Program-made: the position numbers and the translations under genes
Part shown: piece by piece, positions 8,065 to 15,769 of the stretch
Layout: each line of letters begins with the position of its first letter
Numbering within the stretch: the first letter of the stretch is position 1
Notes under the pieces: model-generated
The model's database searches: none
Told to the model about the DNA's origin: nothing
What the model saw: only the letters and a program-made list of their open reading frames with translations
Source: a bacterium
GTDB lineage: Bacteria > Patescibacteriota > Gracilibacteria > UBA1369 > GCA-2718715
Assembly (NCBI GenBank): GCA_030426295.1
Contig: JAUHYY010000002.1
Coordinates: 1-35,326 of the forward strand
Reading direction: 5' to 3'
DNA: 35,326 nucleotides

Positions 8065-9163
8065 GCTTTGTCTTAATTATTTTAAGCCAGTCTGGATGAA
8101 CTAAATCTTTATCAGATGTATTGATTTGAATTTTATCACCAGTTTGAATTTTATATTTTATATCTACTTCTTTTTCCCCAACTTTAGCAGATTTTGTTTT
8201 GTTTCCAAGTCCACTATGAATCCGGTATGCGAAATCTAATATGGTTGCGCCATCATCAAGTATGTATATGTCGTTGTCTTGCGAAAAGAAATATACTCCT
8301 TTTTTAGCGTCTTCTTCCATTTTAGAGAAGTGGTCTAATACTTTTTGTTCTTTTTCACTTCTTAGTTTTGATTTTTTGTCTTTTGCGTATATCCAATGAG
8401 CTGCTAGACCGTTCTGAGAAAATTCGTGCATAGTCTTGGTTCGTATTTGAACTTCTATTGGAATATCTAAGTCATCGATCACTTTTGTAAGTCCAGTATG
8501 AAGACTTTGGTATCCATTTATTTTTGGGATAGTTATGTAGTCTTTAAAGAACTCCGTAATTGGCATGAAATTATCATGAAGTATGTTTAATACTTCGAAG
8601 CAGTCTTCTTGGTTGTTGTTGTTTACAATTATTCTGAATCCGAAAATATCTTTTAATTTTAGTACTTCTTTTTCTTTCTTAATTATTTTTGTATATATGC
8701 TGTGTATAGTCTTGTATCTGCCTATTAATTCGTAGTCTATTTTTGTTTCTTTGAGTATTGTATGGAGTTTTTCTGTTATTTTATCGATGATTATTTGTTC
8801 TCCGGCTTGGAATATTTTGAGTTTTTTACTGATCTCTTCGTATTCTTTTGGATTTGTGATTTTGAAACATATGTCATCGAGTTCTCTTTTTAGCGCGTGT
8901 ACACCGAATCTGTCACATAATGGTGAAAGTATATTTAGATATCTTTCAGCAAGTATTTTTTGATTTTTAGCACTTTCTTTATGTATTTCTTTCTGTAGTG
9001 CGTTTAAGAAGTCGAAAAATTCTTCTTTATGGTTTTTAAATTCCTCAAAGAAGTAGTTTGATAAAACTTCACGGTTTTTGCCCTTCTTGCGTGTGTTAAT
9101 CAAGAACATGCTCCAAGCCTTCTTTTTGTCAGGACTTACCTTTGTCATGTTTTGATTATCCAT
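8027..9163 (-). CDS. rel: RelA/SpoT-type (p)ppGpp synthetase without the HD hydrolase domain
   Basis: The synthetase domain (about residues 125-260 from the chosen start) has ELIGRYKTIHSIYTKI, LKDIFGFRIIV, INGYQSLHTG and EVQIRTKTMHEFSQNGLAAHW, all hallmark motifs of ATP-dependent GTP/GDP pyrophosphokinases. A TGS domain follows (about 297-352, DDGATILDFAYRIHSGLG). The N-terminus keeps only the helical end of the hydrolase region (LSPLCDRFGVHALKRELDDICF) and has no HD motif, so it should make but not break down (p)ppGpp. No ACT/RIS domain is present. The frame is open to an ATG at 9223, but the ATG at 9163 (MDNQNMTK) gives a more normal start. It overlaps the PAS-GAF gene. Confidence 0.9.
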   Translation of the reverse strand: MDNQNMTKVSPDKKKAWSMFLINTRKKGKNREVLSNYFFEEFKNHKEEFFDFLNALQKEIHKESAKNQKILAERYLNILSPLCDRFGVHALKRELDDICFKITNPKEYEEISKKLKIFQAGEQIIIDKITEKLHTILKETKIDYELIGRYKTIHSIYTKIIKKEKEVLKLKDIFGFRIIVNNNNQEDCFEVLNILHDNFMPITEFFKDYITIPKINGYQSLHTGLTKVIDDLDIPIEVQIRTKTMHEFSQNGLAAHWIYAKDKKSKLRSEKEQKVLDHFSKMEEDAKKGVYFFSQDNDIYILDDGATILDFAYRIHSGLGNKTKSAKVGEKEVDIKYKIQTGDKIQINTSDKDLVHPDWLKIIKTKHARKQIEESIKY

Positions 9164-9298
9164 TATTATGGTGATTTTGTAAAATAGGCATATAAATGTA
9201 CTCTTTTCTATTTGATTAATCAATGTTTTATGGCTTATTGAAGAGTTTTTTAGGTCTGTTTACTTTTGTTAGTTATGCAGTTAAAATTTTTTTAGTTA

Positions 9299-9304
9299 TA
9301 TAAT
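9299..9304 (+). promoter_or_regulatory. -10 box of the small lipoprotein gene
   Basis: A perfect TATAAT ends 9 bases before the ATG at 9314, so the transcript should start within a few bases of the start codon. No clear -35 box is present. Confidence 0.5.
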
Positions 9305-9313
9305 CATAATATT

Positions 9314-9448
9314 ATGAAAAAGTTAGTAGGATTATTTTTGGCAGTTAGTGTAATTGCTGTTGTTGGTTGTGCTGATGCTGGTAAAGCGAGTATCTATGAT
9401 GAGCCAATTTTAGGTGGTGAGTCGGTTGGTGCTGAAGTAAGTGAATAA
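9314..9448 (+). CDS. Very small lipoprotein (44 residues)
   Basis: The sequence starts MKKLVGLFLAVSVIAVVGC, a lipoprotein signal peptide with lipobox VVGC and Cys19 as the expected acylation site. The mature part has only 26 residues (ADAGKASIYDEP... ending AEVSE) and is mildly acidic. The size recalls entericidins, but there is no sequence match I can assert. A perfect TATAAT sits just upstream and a strong terminator 23 bases downstream, so it is a complete single-gene transcription unit despite its size. It is divergent from rel. Confidence 0.7.
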   Translation: MKKLVGLFLAVSVIAVVGCADAGKASIYDEPILGGESVGAEVSE

Positions 9449-9471
9449 CGAATGGCTATTAGCTTATGTGA

Positions 9472-9495
9472 GCCGTCCGGTTGGGCGGCTTTTTT
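9472..9495 (+). terminator. Rho-independent terminator after the small lipoprotein gene
   Basis: Stem GCCGTCC / GGGCGGC with loop GGTT (one G-U pair) and six T. Confidence 0.88.
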
Positions 9496-9592
9496 ATGTT
9501 TCGTAATGTTTTTGATTGGTTTGCAAGTTGACATATTTGCACCAACTGTGTGTTTATCGTATGTTTGCTTCTTGATAATTTAATTTTTTAAA

Positions 9593-9904
9593 ATGGGAAT
9601 GGAAGGATTTGAGCAGTCAGATTCAGGTGCATATGTTGCAAGTTTTGAAGGCGTAGCTGATGCAGGTGAAGTTGCAGAATTAGCAGCACAAGAAGTAGGA
9701 CTTCAACTTACTGCTGTGCCAAGTGAAAGTAATAATGGTTATACTTACAGTAGGAGATTCGGCGGATTAGGTAATTCTGTAAGGCTACGAGTTACTGGTG
9801 ATCAAGTGAGAGTTGAAGCTACTCACGCACCGATGCAAGAGCCATCAGCTGTAACTAAGGATACTGCACAGAAAGTTAGATCTGTTTTGGTTGAATTGAC
9901 TTAG
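9593..9904 (+). CDS. Hypothetical protein, 103 residues
   Basis: Not recognised. A small acidic protein with no signal peptide or membrane segment; it seems to form one alpha/beta domain (YVASFEGVADAGEVAELAAQEVG, then SVRLRVTGDQVRVEATH). It is bounded by terminators upstream (9472-9495) and downstream (9909-9939), so it is its own transcription unit. A TTGACA lies at about 9529-9534 and a GATAAT about 15 bases before the ATG, but they are not properly spaced from each other. Codon use and isolation support a real gene. Confidence 0.65.
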   Translation: MGMEGFEQSDSGAYVASFEGVADAGEVAELAAQEVGLQLTAVPSESNNGYTYSRRFGGLGNSVRLRVTGDQVRVEATHAPMQEPSAVTKDTAQKVRSVLVELT

Positions 9905-9908
9905 TACT

Positions 9909-9939
9909 AAAAAGCCGCCCTTTATCAGGCGGCTTTTTT
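9909..9939. terminator. Bidirectional rho-independent terminator
   Basis: A-run, GCCGCC, eight-base loop, GGCGGC, T-run. It is placed between the convergent 103-residue gene and the RRM gene, and can end both. Confidence 0.88.
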
Positions 9940-9960
9940 ATTTAGTCGTTGAGAATGAAA

Positions 9961-10212
9961 CTAGTCTCTTGGTTTAGCTTCGTTTACTGTAAGCTCTCTT
10001 CCGTCTAGTTCTGTACCATTCATTGCTTCGATAGCTGCATCAGCTTCTTCGTCGTTAGTGAATGTTACGAAACCAAATCCTCGAGATCTTTTAGTTTCTC
10101 TGTCTTTAAGAACGTAAGCGTCCTCAACTGTACCGTATTCAGCAAATGCGTCTCGAAGCATATCGTCAGATACGTTCCAAGAGATATTACCTACAAATAG
10201 TTTTTTAGCCAT
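9961..10212 (-). CDS. Single-RRM RNA-binding protein
   Basis: An 83-residue protein made of one RNA recognition motif: RNP2 LFVGNI (residues 5-10), RNP1 RGFGFVTF (about residues 44-51) with its RNA-stacking aromatics, and a closing ELDGRELTVNEAKPR strand. It resembles the glycine-rich-type RRM proteins of cyanobacteria (Rbp), often linked to cold response, but lacks a glycine-rich tail. It probably binds single-stranded RNA in the cytoplasm as a chaperone or regulator. The leader carries a large hairpin just upstream, and a shared terminator follows. Confidence 0.93.
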   Translation of the reverse strand: MAKKLFVGNISWNVSDDMLRDAFAEYGTVEDAYVLKDRETKRSRGFGFVTFTNDEEADAAIEAMNGTELDGRELTVNEAKPRD

Positions 10213-10230
10213 GAAATCTTGGGTTAAATA

Positions 10231-10265
10231 ATATGGAGATCATGCGCGGGCCGTTAACTCCATAT
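10231..10265 (-). promoter_or_regulatory. Hairpin in the leader of the RRM gene
   Basis: Inverted repeat ATATGGAG / CTCCATAT enclosing 19 GC-rich bases. It ends 18 bases before the ATG of the RRM gene. It could be a 5'-UTR structure (temperature- or protein-responsive), because RRM and cold-shock genes are often controlled at their leaders. It could also be a DNA operator next to the AT-rich -10 region at 10264-10272. Function is inferred. Confidence 0.45.
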
Positions 10266-10307
10266 AATATTTAACTGGAAATAACTGTCCTAACTGCACT
10301 GAACCTA

Positions 10308-11102
10308 CTACTTTTTGCTTGGTAAAGCAATATTTCTTTTGTAATAAAGGTTTCCGGCGATGAATAATCCAACCACTCCAGTGAGCATTGTAATTTCTGG
10401 GTTATATGTTTCTGGGTTTACATTTCTTACCATCACTCCAATTAAAGCCCATAAAATTGTTAGTCCGTATATTACGCTGTATCTGTTCTTATTGATTACG
10501 TATGTAGCTAAAGTACCAAGTCCGAGTAAGATTAAGACTGTCCAAACCTTTTCTGGTAAAAGCCAATTAGCGTAGCCTGTCGAGCTCATAACGGCTTGTA
10601 AGTTTACGAATGTTGCAGCCGTTAGCCATCCTGCGAAAAGGCTGAAGGGGATCAGAATGTAGTAGGCTTCTTGGTCTTTTAGTTTTTTCTTTTTGTTTAT
10701 GTCGAAGAAAGCAGTTAGAGCAGATATTAGAATTACGACTATACAAGCAAATGTAAGCCATAGCTGATCATTACGAGCTAGTACTAGCCAAAGTGATGTT
10801 CCAAGGAAGCAAATTGCTGTAAAAAATCCGATTTCTCTAAGGAGTTTGTTTTTTCTTTGTTTTTTTCCAGCTTGGTAGATCCCGTAAATTATCGTTGCTA
10901 GGTAGATAGGTCCCCAAATTGAGAATGCGTAAGTTGCTGGAACAATTGGAGGATCTACGAATCCGTCTGCTGTTGATGCTCCGAAATCCATTCCGTTACC
11001 GAATAAAATTATGCTTACTACTACTTGAAAAATGGCTAGTAGTAGGTTTGCGTACTGTCTTAGGTAGTCATGAAATTTTTGTTTTTGTGCTTTTTTAAAC
11101 AT
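10308..11102 (-). CDS. TspO/tryptophan-rich sensory protein-like membrane protein
   Basis: A 264-residue integral membrane protein with about 7-8 hydrophobic helices. It contains PPIVPATYAFSIWGPIYL (about residues 51-68), the P-x-x-Y-x-F-x-I-W-x-x-I-Y signature of the broad TspO-related family, and FAGWLTAATFVN in a later helix, another family mark. The substrate is unknown; true TspO proteins bind porphyrins and cholesterol and have five helices, so this longer form should not be equated with them. It starts MFKKAQKQKF, with the N-terminus probably inside the cell. No operon partner. Confidence 0.7.
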   Translation of the reverse strand: MFKKAQKQKFHDYLRQYANLLLAIFQVVVSIILFGNGMDFGASTADGFVDPPIVPATYAFSIWGPIYLATIIYGIYQAGKKQRKNKLLREIGFFTAICFLGTSLWLVLARNDQLWLTFACIVVILISALTAFFDINKKKKLKDQEAYYILIPFSLFAGWLTAATFVNLQAVMSSTGYANWLLPEKVWTVLILLGLGTLATYVINKNRYSVIYGLTILWALIGVMVRNVNPETYNPEITMLTGVVGLFIAGNLYYKRNIALPSKK

Positions 11103-11231
11103 ATCTAAAAGTCAAAGTTGCAGAAATTATATCAGTAGATTGGCTAGGGTATAAGGTTTATCCGATTGACAAATTGCTGTGTCTAGTTCTTGGTCGTTCG
11201 CTAAGTTCTTCAGTTTTGTCCTTATTTGTGC

Positions 11232-11237
11232 TATAAT
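11232..11237 (+). promoter_or_regulatory. -10 box of the CAP-domain gene
   Basis: A perfect TATAAT 26 bases before the TTG start at 11264; a weak -35 (TTCAGT, 11209-11214) is 17 bases further up. Confidence 0.45.
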
Positions 11238-11263
11238 TCTTGGATATATTTGATTAAGAGCCC

Positions 11264-12127
11264 TTGAAACGACATCTTAAAAATTTATTTATTCCGCATC
11301 ATGGAAATGGATTTCATCCGCATTTGTTTCATAGAAAGCGTTTGATAGGTTATGGTCTTTCGCTAGCCTTTATAAAAGTTTTTTTAGTTTCTTTAGTGCT
11401 GTTTGTGCCTATGGATGTTTATTCTTCGCCTGTTTTTCTTCAGGAGGAAAAAATGAGAATTATTGAGCTTATTAATGAAAAACGTGATGAATTAGGGGTG
11501 CCGAAAGTTGATATCCACGATAAGTTGAATAGATCTTCTTATGCCAAAGCTAAAGATATGTCTGCAGAGAGCTATTTTAGTCATAAAGGACCAAATGGTG
11601 AAAGCTTGAAAGGTTATCTTGATTATGTAGGTTATGATTTTATTTTAGCAGGTGAAAATTTGGCAGTTGGTTTTTATAACGCTCAAGATATTGTTGATGC
11701 CTGGGTGGATAGTCCAAGTCATTATGAAAATCTTATTGAAGAGGGATATCAAGACACTGGTTTAGCAGTACATAGTGGGGTTTATAAGAATAAGCAGACT
11801 TTTTTTGTGGTTAGTCATTATGGGCAACCTGTTGATGGTAACTGGCATTCTTCTGCTACATCTAACGAGGGTAGTTATGTTTTAGGTGAAGAAATTTCTA
11901 AGCCTGGATTCTATGCTAAGACGAAATATTACTTAGCTAAGAACACATTCTTTGAACCAATTAAAAAAGTTGTTGATACAAGTAATATTTTAAGTCTGAT
12001 TTTTATTATAATTTTTGGAGTTACATTTATGTTAAACATTATTGTTGAATATAAAACTCAGCATATACATGTTATTCGTGATTCTGCTTTGCTTATTATA
12101 ATGCTTTTTATTCTGTATATGCTTTAA
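11264..12127 (+). CDS. CAP-superfamily (SCP/PR1) membrane protein, TTG start
   Basis: A 287-residue protein. Residues 1-27 are basic and hold FIPHHGN..PH, an N-terminal motif I recall from many Patescibacteria CAP proteins; this supports the TTG start, as no in-frame ATG gives it. A transmembrane segment follows (about 30-52), then a CAP domain (about 65-185) with the typical SSYAKAKDMSAESYFSHKGPNG, AGENLAVGF, WVDSPSHYENL and FFVVSHYG motifs, including the two His and two Glu-region residues of the CAP cavity. Two C-terminal hydrophobic helices (about 241-260 and 270-287) complete it. The CAP domain is expected outside the membrane. Its biochemical role is unknown in most bacteria. Confidence 0.85.
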   Translation: MKRHLKNLFIPHHGNGFHPHLFHRKRLIGYGLSLAFIKVFLVSLVLFVPMDVYSSPVFLQEEKMRIIELINEKRDELGVPKVDIHDKLNRSSYAKAKDMSAESYFSHKGPNGESLKGYLDYVGYDFILAGENLAVGFYNAQDIVDAWVDSPSHYENLIEEGYQDTGLAVHSGVYKNKQTFFVVSHYGQPVDGNWHSSATSNEGSYVLGEEISKPGFYAKTKYYLAKNTFFEPIKKVVDTSNILSLIFIIIFGVTFMLNIIVEYKTQHIHVIRDSALLIIMLFILYML

Positions 12128-12157
12128 ATATAATAAAGGTAAAATTTATTCGAAATC

Positions 12158-12625
12158 ATGGATCATAAGATTTTTTTAGAGAAAAGTTTAGATATTGCTC
12201 TTGCAAGTGCAGAGCAGGGAAGCGGTCCCTTTGGTTGTGTAATAGTTAAGGATGGCGAAATAATTGCTGAAGGCCACAATCAGGTAACTGAACTTAATGA
12301 TCCAACTGCTCATGCAGAAGTTCAAGCGATTAGAGCTGCGTGTAAGTATTTAGGTTCTTATCAACTTGATGGGTGTGTGGTCTATTCTAGTTGTATGCCT
12401 TGTCCTCAATGTTTAGGCGCACTTTATTGGGCTCGTCCAGAAAAGGTTTACTATGTTAATACAGCAGAAGAGGCTAGTGCGGCTGGATTTGATGATTCAT
12501 TTATATATGAGGAAATGTGTGGAGCTGGCATGGGTGGTAAGTTCGATTTAGAGCGGTTGTTAGTTGATAATGATCTGAGAGCGTTTGAAGCCTGGGAATC
12601 TAATCCTGATAAAAAATTATATTAG
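12158..12625 (+). CDS. guaD: Guanine deaminase, CDA-fold type
   Basis: A 155-residue zinc deaminase. The zinc and catalytic motifs are THAE-type (NDPTAHAEVQAIRAACK, about residues 45-61) and SSCMPCPQCLGALYWARP (about 78-95). Overall similarity is specifically to Bacillus GuaD: shared DPTAHAEV, LGSYQLD, ALYWARP and AGFDDSFIYEE segments and a C-terminal KKLY matching its KKEY. It converts guanine to xanthine with release of ammonia, in the cytosol, for purine salvage or nitrogen supply. TadA-type tRNA deaminase is the alternative, but the C-terminal region favours GuaD. A TATAAT at 12129-12134, overlapping the end of the CAP gene region, is its likely -10 box. Confidence 0.9.
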   Translation: MDHKIFLEKSLDIALASAEQGSGPFGCVIVKDGEIIAEGHNQVTELNDPTAHAEVQAIRAACKYLGSYQLDGCVVYSSCMPCPQCLGALYWARPEKVYYVNTAEEASAAGFDDSFIYEEMCGAGMGGKFDLERLLVDNDLRAFEAWESNPDKKLY

Positions 12626-12688
12626 TTGCGTGAAATTAAGATGATTGAGCTTAAGAAGAAGAGTGGTGAGAATTTAGAGTAGGGTGAT

Positions 12689-13594
12689 TTATAGCAGTTT
12701 TATTATCAAGGGCACAGTGCCTATACACATTATTGTGCTAATTAGAATAGAACTGGCTGGCTGTTGATCGTCGATTCCAAAAAGTATAGCAAATGTAGCA
12801 GTGTTTGCAGCTATTGGTGCAGTTGATAGAATTAGAAGAAGCATGTGAGTTTCTTGTGTATATAAATTTAAGAAAGATTTATCGAGTTTTATTAATAATA
12901 ATATTATTGCCGGCCAGAGTATGAATTTATTTATTAGGCTTAAAGATATGAACTTATAATCAAGTTTTTTAAATCTAGTTTTTGTTAAAACTATTCCTAT
13001 TATCATCATTCCAAGTACTGAATATGTGGCTTTGAATATGTTGGAGAGTTCAAGAATATTAGAGCTAAGTCTTATGTTTAGTTTCTGAAGTATTAGAGCA
13101 AAAGTTATTGAATATATTAGAGGGTGTTTTATTACTTTCTTTAGTGCATCTTTTGGTTCTGAATGCCCCATAGCTGTTATATAAAAACCTATGGTGTTTT
13201 CGTATAATACGAATCCAGTTATACATATAATGGCGATTGAAAATGCTTGTTCTCCAAGAAGGGAAAGAATTACTGGTAGTCCAAAGTAGCCTACATTTCC
13301 TGTTCCGGCGCTAAAGCTAAGGATGTTTTTTAGCGGATCGTTTTTGTATATTTGTGAGGTTATTTTTAATGAAGTTATCGCGATTATGCTTGAGGTACAA
13401 AATATTGTTAGGCTTAGTAATATATATTTTGGGCTGAATTCCATTGTGTAAATTCCAAAGAAACTTACCGCTGGAGTTAGTATATAAACTAGGATTTTAC
13501 TTATTGTTTCTTTGTCTAGGTTTAGATGTTTTGCAGATATGTAGCCAAGTAGTATAAGCAAATAGAACGGAATTAATTTTGGTAGAAGATTCAT
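12689..13594 (-). CDS. AEC-family (auxin efflux carrier type) transporter
   Basis: A 301-residue membrane protein with about ten hydrophobic helices in two five-helix halves. It shows the family features PKLIPFYLLILLGYISAK at the start, SAGTGNVGYFGLPVILSLLG (the first-half unwound helix region with conserved N-x-G-Y-x-G-x-P) and STAPIAANTATFAILFG near residues 256-272. Bacterial AEC members carry malate, malonate or similar anions; the substrate cannot be told here. It starts one base after the stop of the 199-residue upstream gene, so the two form an operon. Confidence 0.88.
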   Translation of the reverse strand: MNLLPKLIPFYLLILLGYISAKHLNLDKETISKILVYILTPAVSFFGIYTMEFSPKYILLSLTIFCTSSIIAITSLKITSQIYKNDPLKNILSFSAGTGNVGYFGLPVILSLLGEQAFSIAIICITGFVLYENTIGFYITAMGHSEPKDALKKVIKHPLIYSITFALILQKLNIRLSSNILELSNIFKATYSVLGMMIIGIVLTKTRFKKLDYKFISLSLINKFILWPAIILLLIKLDKSFLNLYTQETHMLLLILSTAPIAANTATFAILFGIDDQQPASSILISTIMCIGTVPLIIKLL

Positions 13595-13595
13595 A

Positions 13596-14195
13596 TTATT
13601 GGGAAGTTACAAGTGGATATCTTCTATTGAACTGAGTTTCGATGTGCTTTGCTGCATAGAATTCTGCGAGTTTTTTCAGTAGTACGCCCACGAGTGTTGG
13701 GGTGTCTGGGAGTTCTTCGTTTTGTTTCATGGTTGCAAGTTCCTCTAGAATTGTTGCGAGGTTTGCACGATCAAAACATTCGCTATAAAGTTCGATTTCA
13801 TCTTGGCGACTTAGGTCGAATTTTTCTTTTAAATTTTTGTAGTTTTCGCCAGAAGTGCTTATTTGCGTGTGTTTGGCATAAGTGAAAGGGTTTAGAATTT
13901 CTGTGATATTGAATATCCCATATTTACCTTTGGGAAGGGTCGCGTTTAGAAGTAGTATCGCGTATTCTTCAAGGGGGGTCAGTGCTTCTAGATGTAGTTC
14001 TCTAAAGTATGTCCAAGCCATTTCTGCTTTGGTAGGTTCTCGTTCTAGAGACGACCCATTTGCTTCGATTCGATTTCGAGTCATTGCTGAAATCTCAGCA
14101 ATATTTTTTTGCTCGAATTTTTCAATAGTTCGAGCAGTGAGTTCTTGTGCTTCGGCTTCTAGTCTTTCTAGTGCCTTCTTTGTTCTTCTTTTCAT
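13596..14195 (-). CDS. Hypothetical protein, 199 residues, in operon with the AEC transporter
   Basis: Not recognised. A soluble, largely helical, charged protein; residues 1-45 (KKALERLEAEAQELTARTIE...) look like a coiled coil. No Cys and no membrane segment. It is transcribed from a divergent promoter shared with the TrmB-type regulator and is followed directly by the AEC transporter, so it may work with one or both. Confidence 0.65.
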   Translation of the reverse strand: MKRRTKKALERLEAEAQELTARTIEKFEQKNIAEISAMTRNRIEANGSSLEREPTKAEMAWTYFRELHLEALTPLEEYAILLLNATLPKGKYGIFNITEILNPFTYAKHTQISTSGENYKNLKEKFDLSRQDEIELYSECFDRANLATILEELATMKQNEELPDTPTLVGVLLKKLAEFYAAKHIETQFNRRYPLVTSQ

Positions 14196-14221
14196 ATTAA
14201 AAAGATTAAATGTTACGTGGA

Positions 14222-14251
14222 CATATAATCTTAATGCTGTTAATGTTTCAA
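14222..14251 (-). promoter_or_regulatory. Promoter of the 199-residue protein / AEC transporter operon
   Basis: On the minus strand, -35 TTGAAA (14246-14251), 17-18 base spacer, -10 TTATAT/TATATG (14222-14228). The start is about 20 bases before the ATG at 14195. A GGCG..CGCC inverted repeat at about 14255-14270 lies upstream, between this promoter and the divergent regulator gene, and could be an operator. Confidence 0.5.
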
Positions 14252-14285
14252 TGCGGCGGTCGTTTTCGCCAGTTTAATTATCAAA

Positions 14286-15050
14286 ATGGAGTCAGTAGAT
14301 AAAGTTTTAGCGGGGATTGGTTTGCATAGATTTGAAGTTAAGATCTACCTATATCTGCTTAGCAAAGGTGAGCAGCCAGCTTCGGTGGTTTCGAAAAGTT
14401 TAAAGATACCAAGGTCGACTAGTCGAGGTATACTTGATCGCTTATGTGAAAGAGGTTTCGTTGAAAAGGTGTATAAAAAGAACACTCAATATTACTTGTG
14501 TAAGCCGCCAGAATATTTAGTTGGTTATTTAGAAAGAAGCATTGAAAAATCGAAGTCGAGTATAGAAAAAGTTAAAGAACAGATGCCGCTTTTGAGTTCG
14601 TATTTTGAAAAAAGTAGTATCGCCCCTAAGGTAAGGGTTTTTGAGGGGCCTGATCAGGTTATTGAAGCTTTTAATTTGAGTCTATTTGAAGAAGGAGTTG
14701 AAGAGATTTTGATTTTCACTTCATATGAGTTTTTAAAGAATCCTTTGATTCGAAAAAATGATGATGATTTTTATATTAAGCAGCGTGTAAAAAGGGGGAT
14801 TCAAGCACGTGTTTTAGTTGGTAAAACTAATGAATCTTCTAAATTGGTAAAAGTAGCGCCCAAAGAGTTACGTGAAAGAAGGTTTATTCCTGATAAGTAT
14901 CAGCTGCCGGGGAACATCCATATTTATAGTGATTATGTTTTGTATTTCTCGACTATTGATGATGAGTATATTGCAGTGCTTGTTGAGGGGGCTATGATGG
15001 CAAATACTATGAAGACCTTATTTGAGTTTATGTGGGATAATGTTGGGTGA
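14286..15050 (+). CDS. TrmB-family transcriptional regulator
   Basis: A 254-residue protein with an N-terminal winged helix (about residues 5-75: GLHRFEVKIYLYLLSKGEQPASVVSKSLKIPRST.., recognition helix STSRGILDRLCERGFVEK), a short coiled coil, then a TrmB C-terminal, phospholipase-D-like alpha/beta domain (VRVFEGPDQVIEAF, EILIFTSYEFL, RGIQARVLVG, NIHIYSDYVLYFS). TrmB proteins bind sugars or other small ligands and repress or activate transport and metabolic genes. It is divergent from the AEC operon, a probable target. AT-rich bases ending 4 bases before the ATG suggest a nearly leaderless transcript. Confidence 0.88.
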   Translation: MESVDKVLAGIGLHRFEVKIYLYLLSKGEQPASVVSKSLKIPRSTSRGILDRLCERGFVEKVYKKNTQYYLCKPPEYLVGYLERSIEKSKSSIEKVKEQMPLLSSYFEKSSIAPKVRVFEGPDQVIEAFNLSLFEEGVEEILIFTSYEFLKNPLIRKNDDDFYIKQRVKRGIQARVLVGKTNESSKLVKVAPKELRERRFIPDKYQLPGNIHIYSDYVLYFSTIDDEYIAVLVEGAMMANTMKTLFEFMWDNVG

Positions 15051-15247
15051 ATAGAGTGAGGTACTTAGATTGTTGTATATGTAATTGCTACTCTAAATTT
15101 TTTTGGAGGTAGGTTTAGAGTTTAAGAAAAGGCACTATTTGAAAGATTTGGGTGATAGGAGGTGGTTGGTTGAGGAGGTTTATTTGGTGGAGAGGTAGAT
15201 AATTAGATAATTAGTTATAATTATTTGATACATTTTAATACAAAACT
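15051..15247. other. Intergenic stretch after the TrmB-type gene
   Basis: No gene seen. It holds an inverted repeat CTCTAAA / TTTAGAG (about 15092-15122), a G-rich stretch on the plus strand (15150-15200), and a TATAAT at 15216-15221, probably the -10 box of the next gene. Confidence 0.4.
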
Positions 15248-15547
15248 ATGGGAACACCAGAAACAAGAAGCAATTTTGAAGATAATGTTGAGTTAAATAA
15301 AAGGATGACTTTTGATGAGGCGGTAGAAGTACTAGCTGATTTTCATGGAGCTCCTTCGGAAAATGTCGTTCGTGCATTTACTTTCACTTTAGGAAGAGCT
15401 GAAGATGGGGATCAATTTGAATATCAGGAATCTTTTTATAGAGGTGAAAATCATTTAAAAATTGTTGCTTTTTCTTCGGATGGTACTAAGAGAGCAGATA
15501 CATATATATATAAATATACGGGTCAGCCAATGGCTAAAATTAGCTAA
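15248..15547 (+). CDS. Hypothetical protein, 99 residues
   Basis: Not recognised. A small soluble acidic protein; the region from residue 40 on (VVRAFTFTLGRAEDG.., LKIVAFSSDGTKRADTYIYKY) suggests a beta-rich domain. It lies just outside the left boundary of the integrated element (15566), so it is probably a chromosomal gene. A TATAAT lies 26 bases before the ATG. Confidence 0.6.
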   Translation: MGTPETRSNFEDNVELNKRMTFDEAVEVLADFHGAPSENVVRAFTFTLGRAEDGDQFEYQESFYRGENHLKIVAFSSDGTKRADTYIYKYTGQPMAKIS

Positions 15548-15565
15548 ACTAAGACAAAAACTATG

Positions 15566-15611
15566 TGGAGCCACCGACGAGAGTTGAACTCGTGACCTTC
15601 ACCTTACCATG
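15566..15611 (-). repeat. Left attachment site: displaced 3' half of tRNA-Thr
   Basis: 46 bases identical to 21940-21985. On the minus strand they read from the anticodon loop through anticodon 3' stem, T arm and acceptor strand CGGTGGC to TCCA. No D arm or acceptor 5' strand adjoins it, so it is not a gene. Confidence 0.9.
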
Positions 15612-15711
15612 TATAAAGGGTCTATTTAATAACTAGTATTTACCTTTAGTAAGCCGATATGTAGGCTCGGGTGGTAGAAATTGAGTTCTGTCTCGAGGGG
15701 TACACCCGTGT
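15603..15711 (+). repeat. 109-bp element-end repeat, copy 1, with pseudoknot potential
   Basis: About 91% identical (99 of 109 by hand count) to 17087-17195, with no gaps. It begins with the att core CTTACCAT. Pairings on the plus-strand RNA: TACCTTT (15641-15647) with AGGGGTA (15696-15702), and CGGGTG (15668-15673) with CACCCG (15703-15708), in crossing order, so a pseudoknot; plus small hairpins AGCC/GGCT and AGAA/TTCT. The G-U pairs favour the plus strand as the RNA strand. Confidence 0.7.
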
Positions 15712-15769
15712 TGAAATTAGCTTAGTTAAAAATGAGTGTAATTTCAAACTAAACTGGTAAACTTATATT

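Noticed and set aside
9164..9223. Upstream extension of Rel to ATG 9223
   Set aside because: The added 20 residues are hydrophobic and unlike Rel N-termini; ATG 9163 is more plausible.
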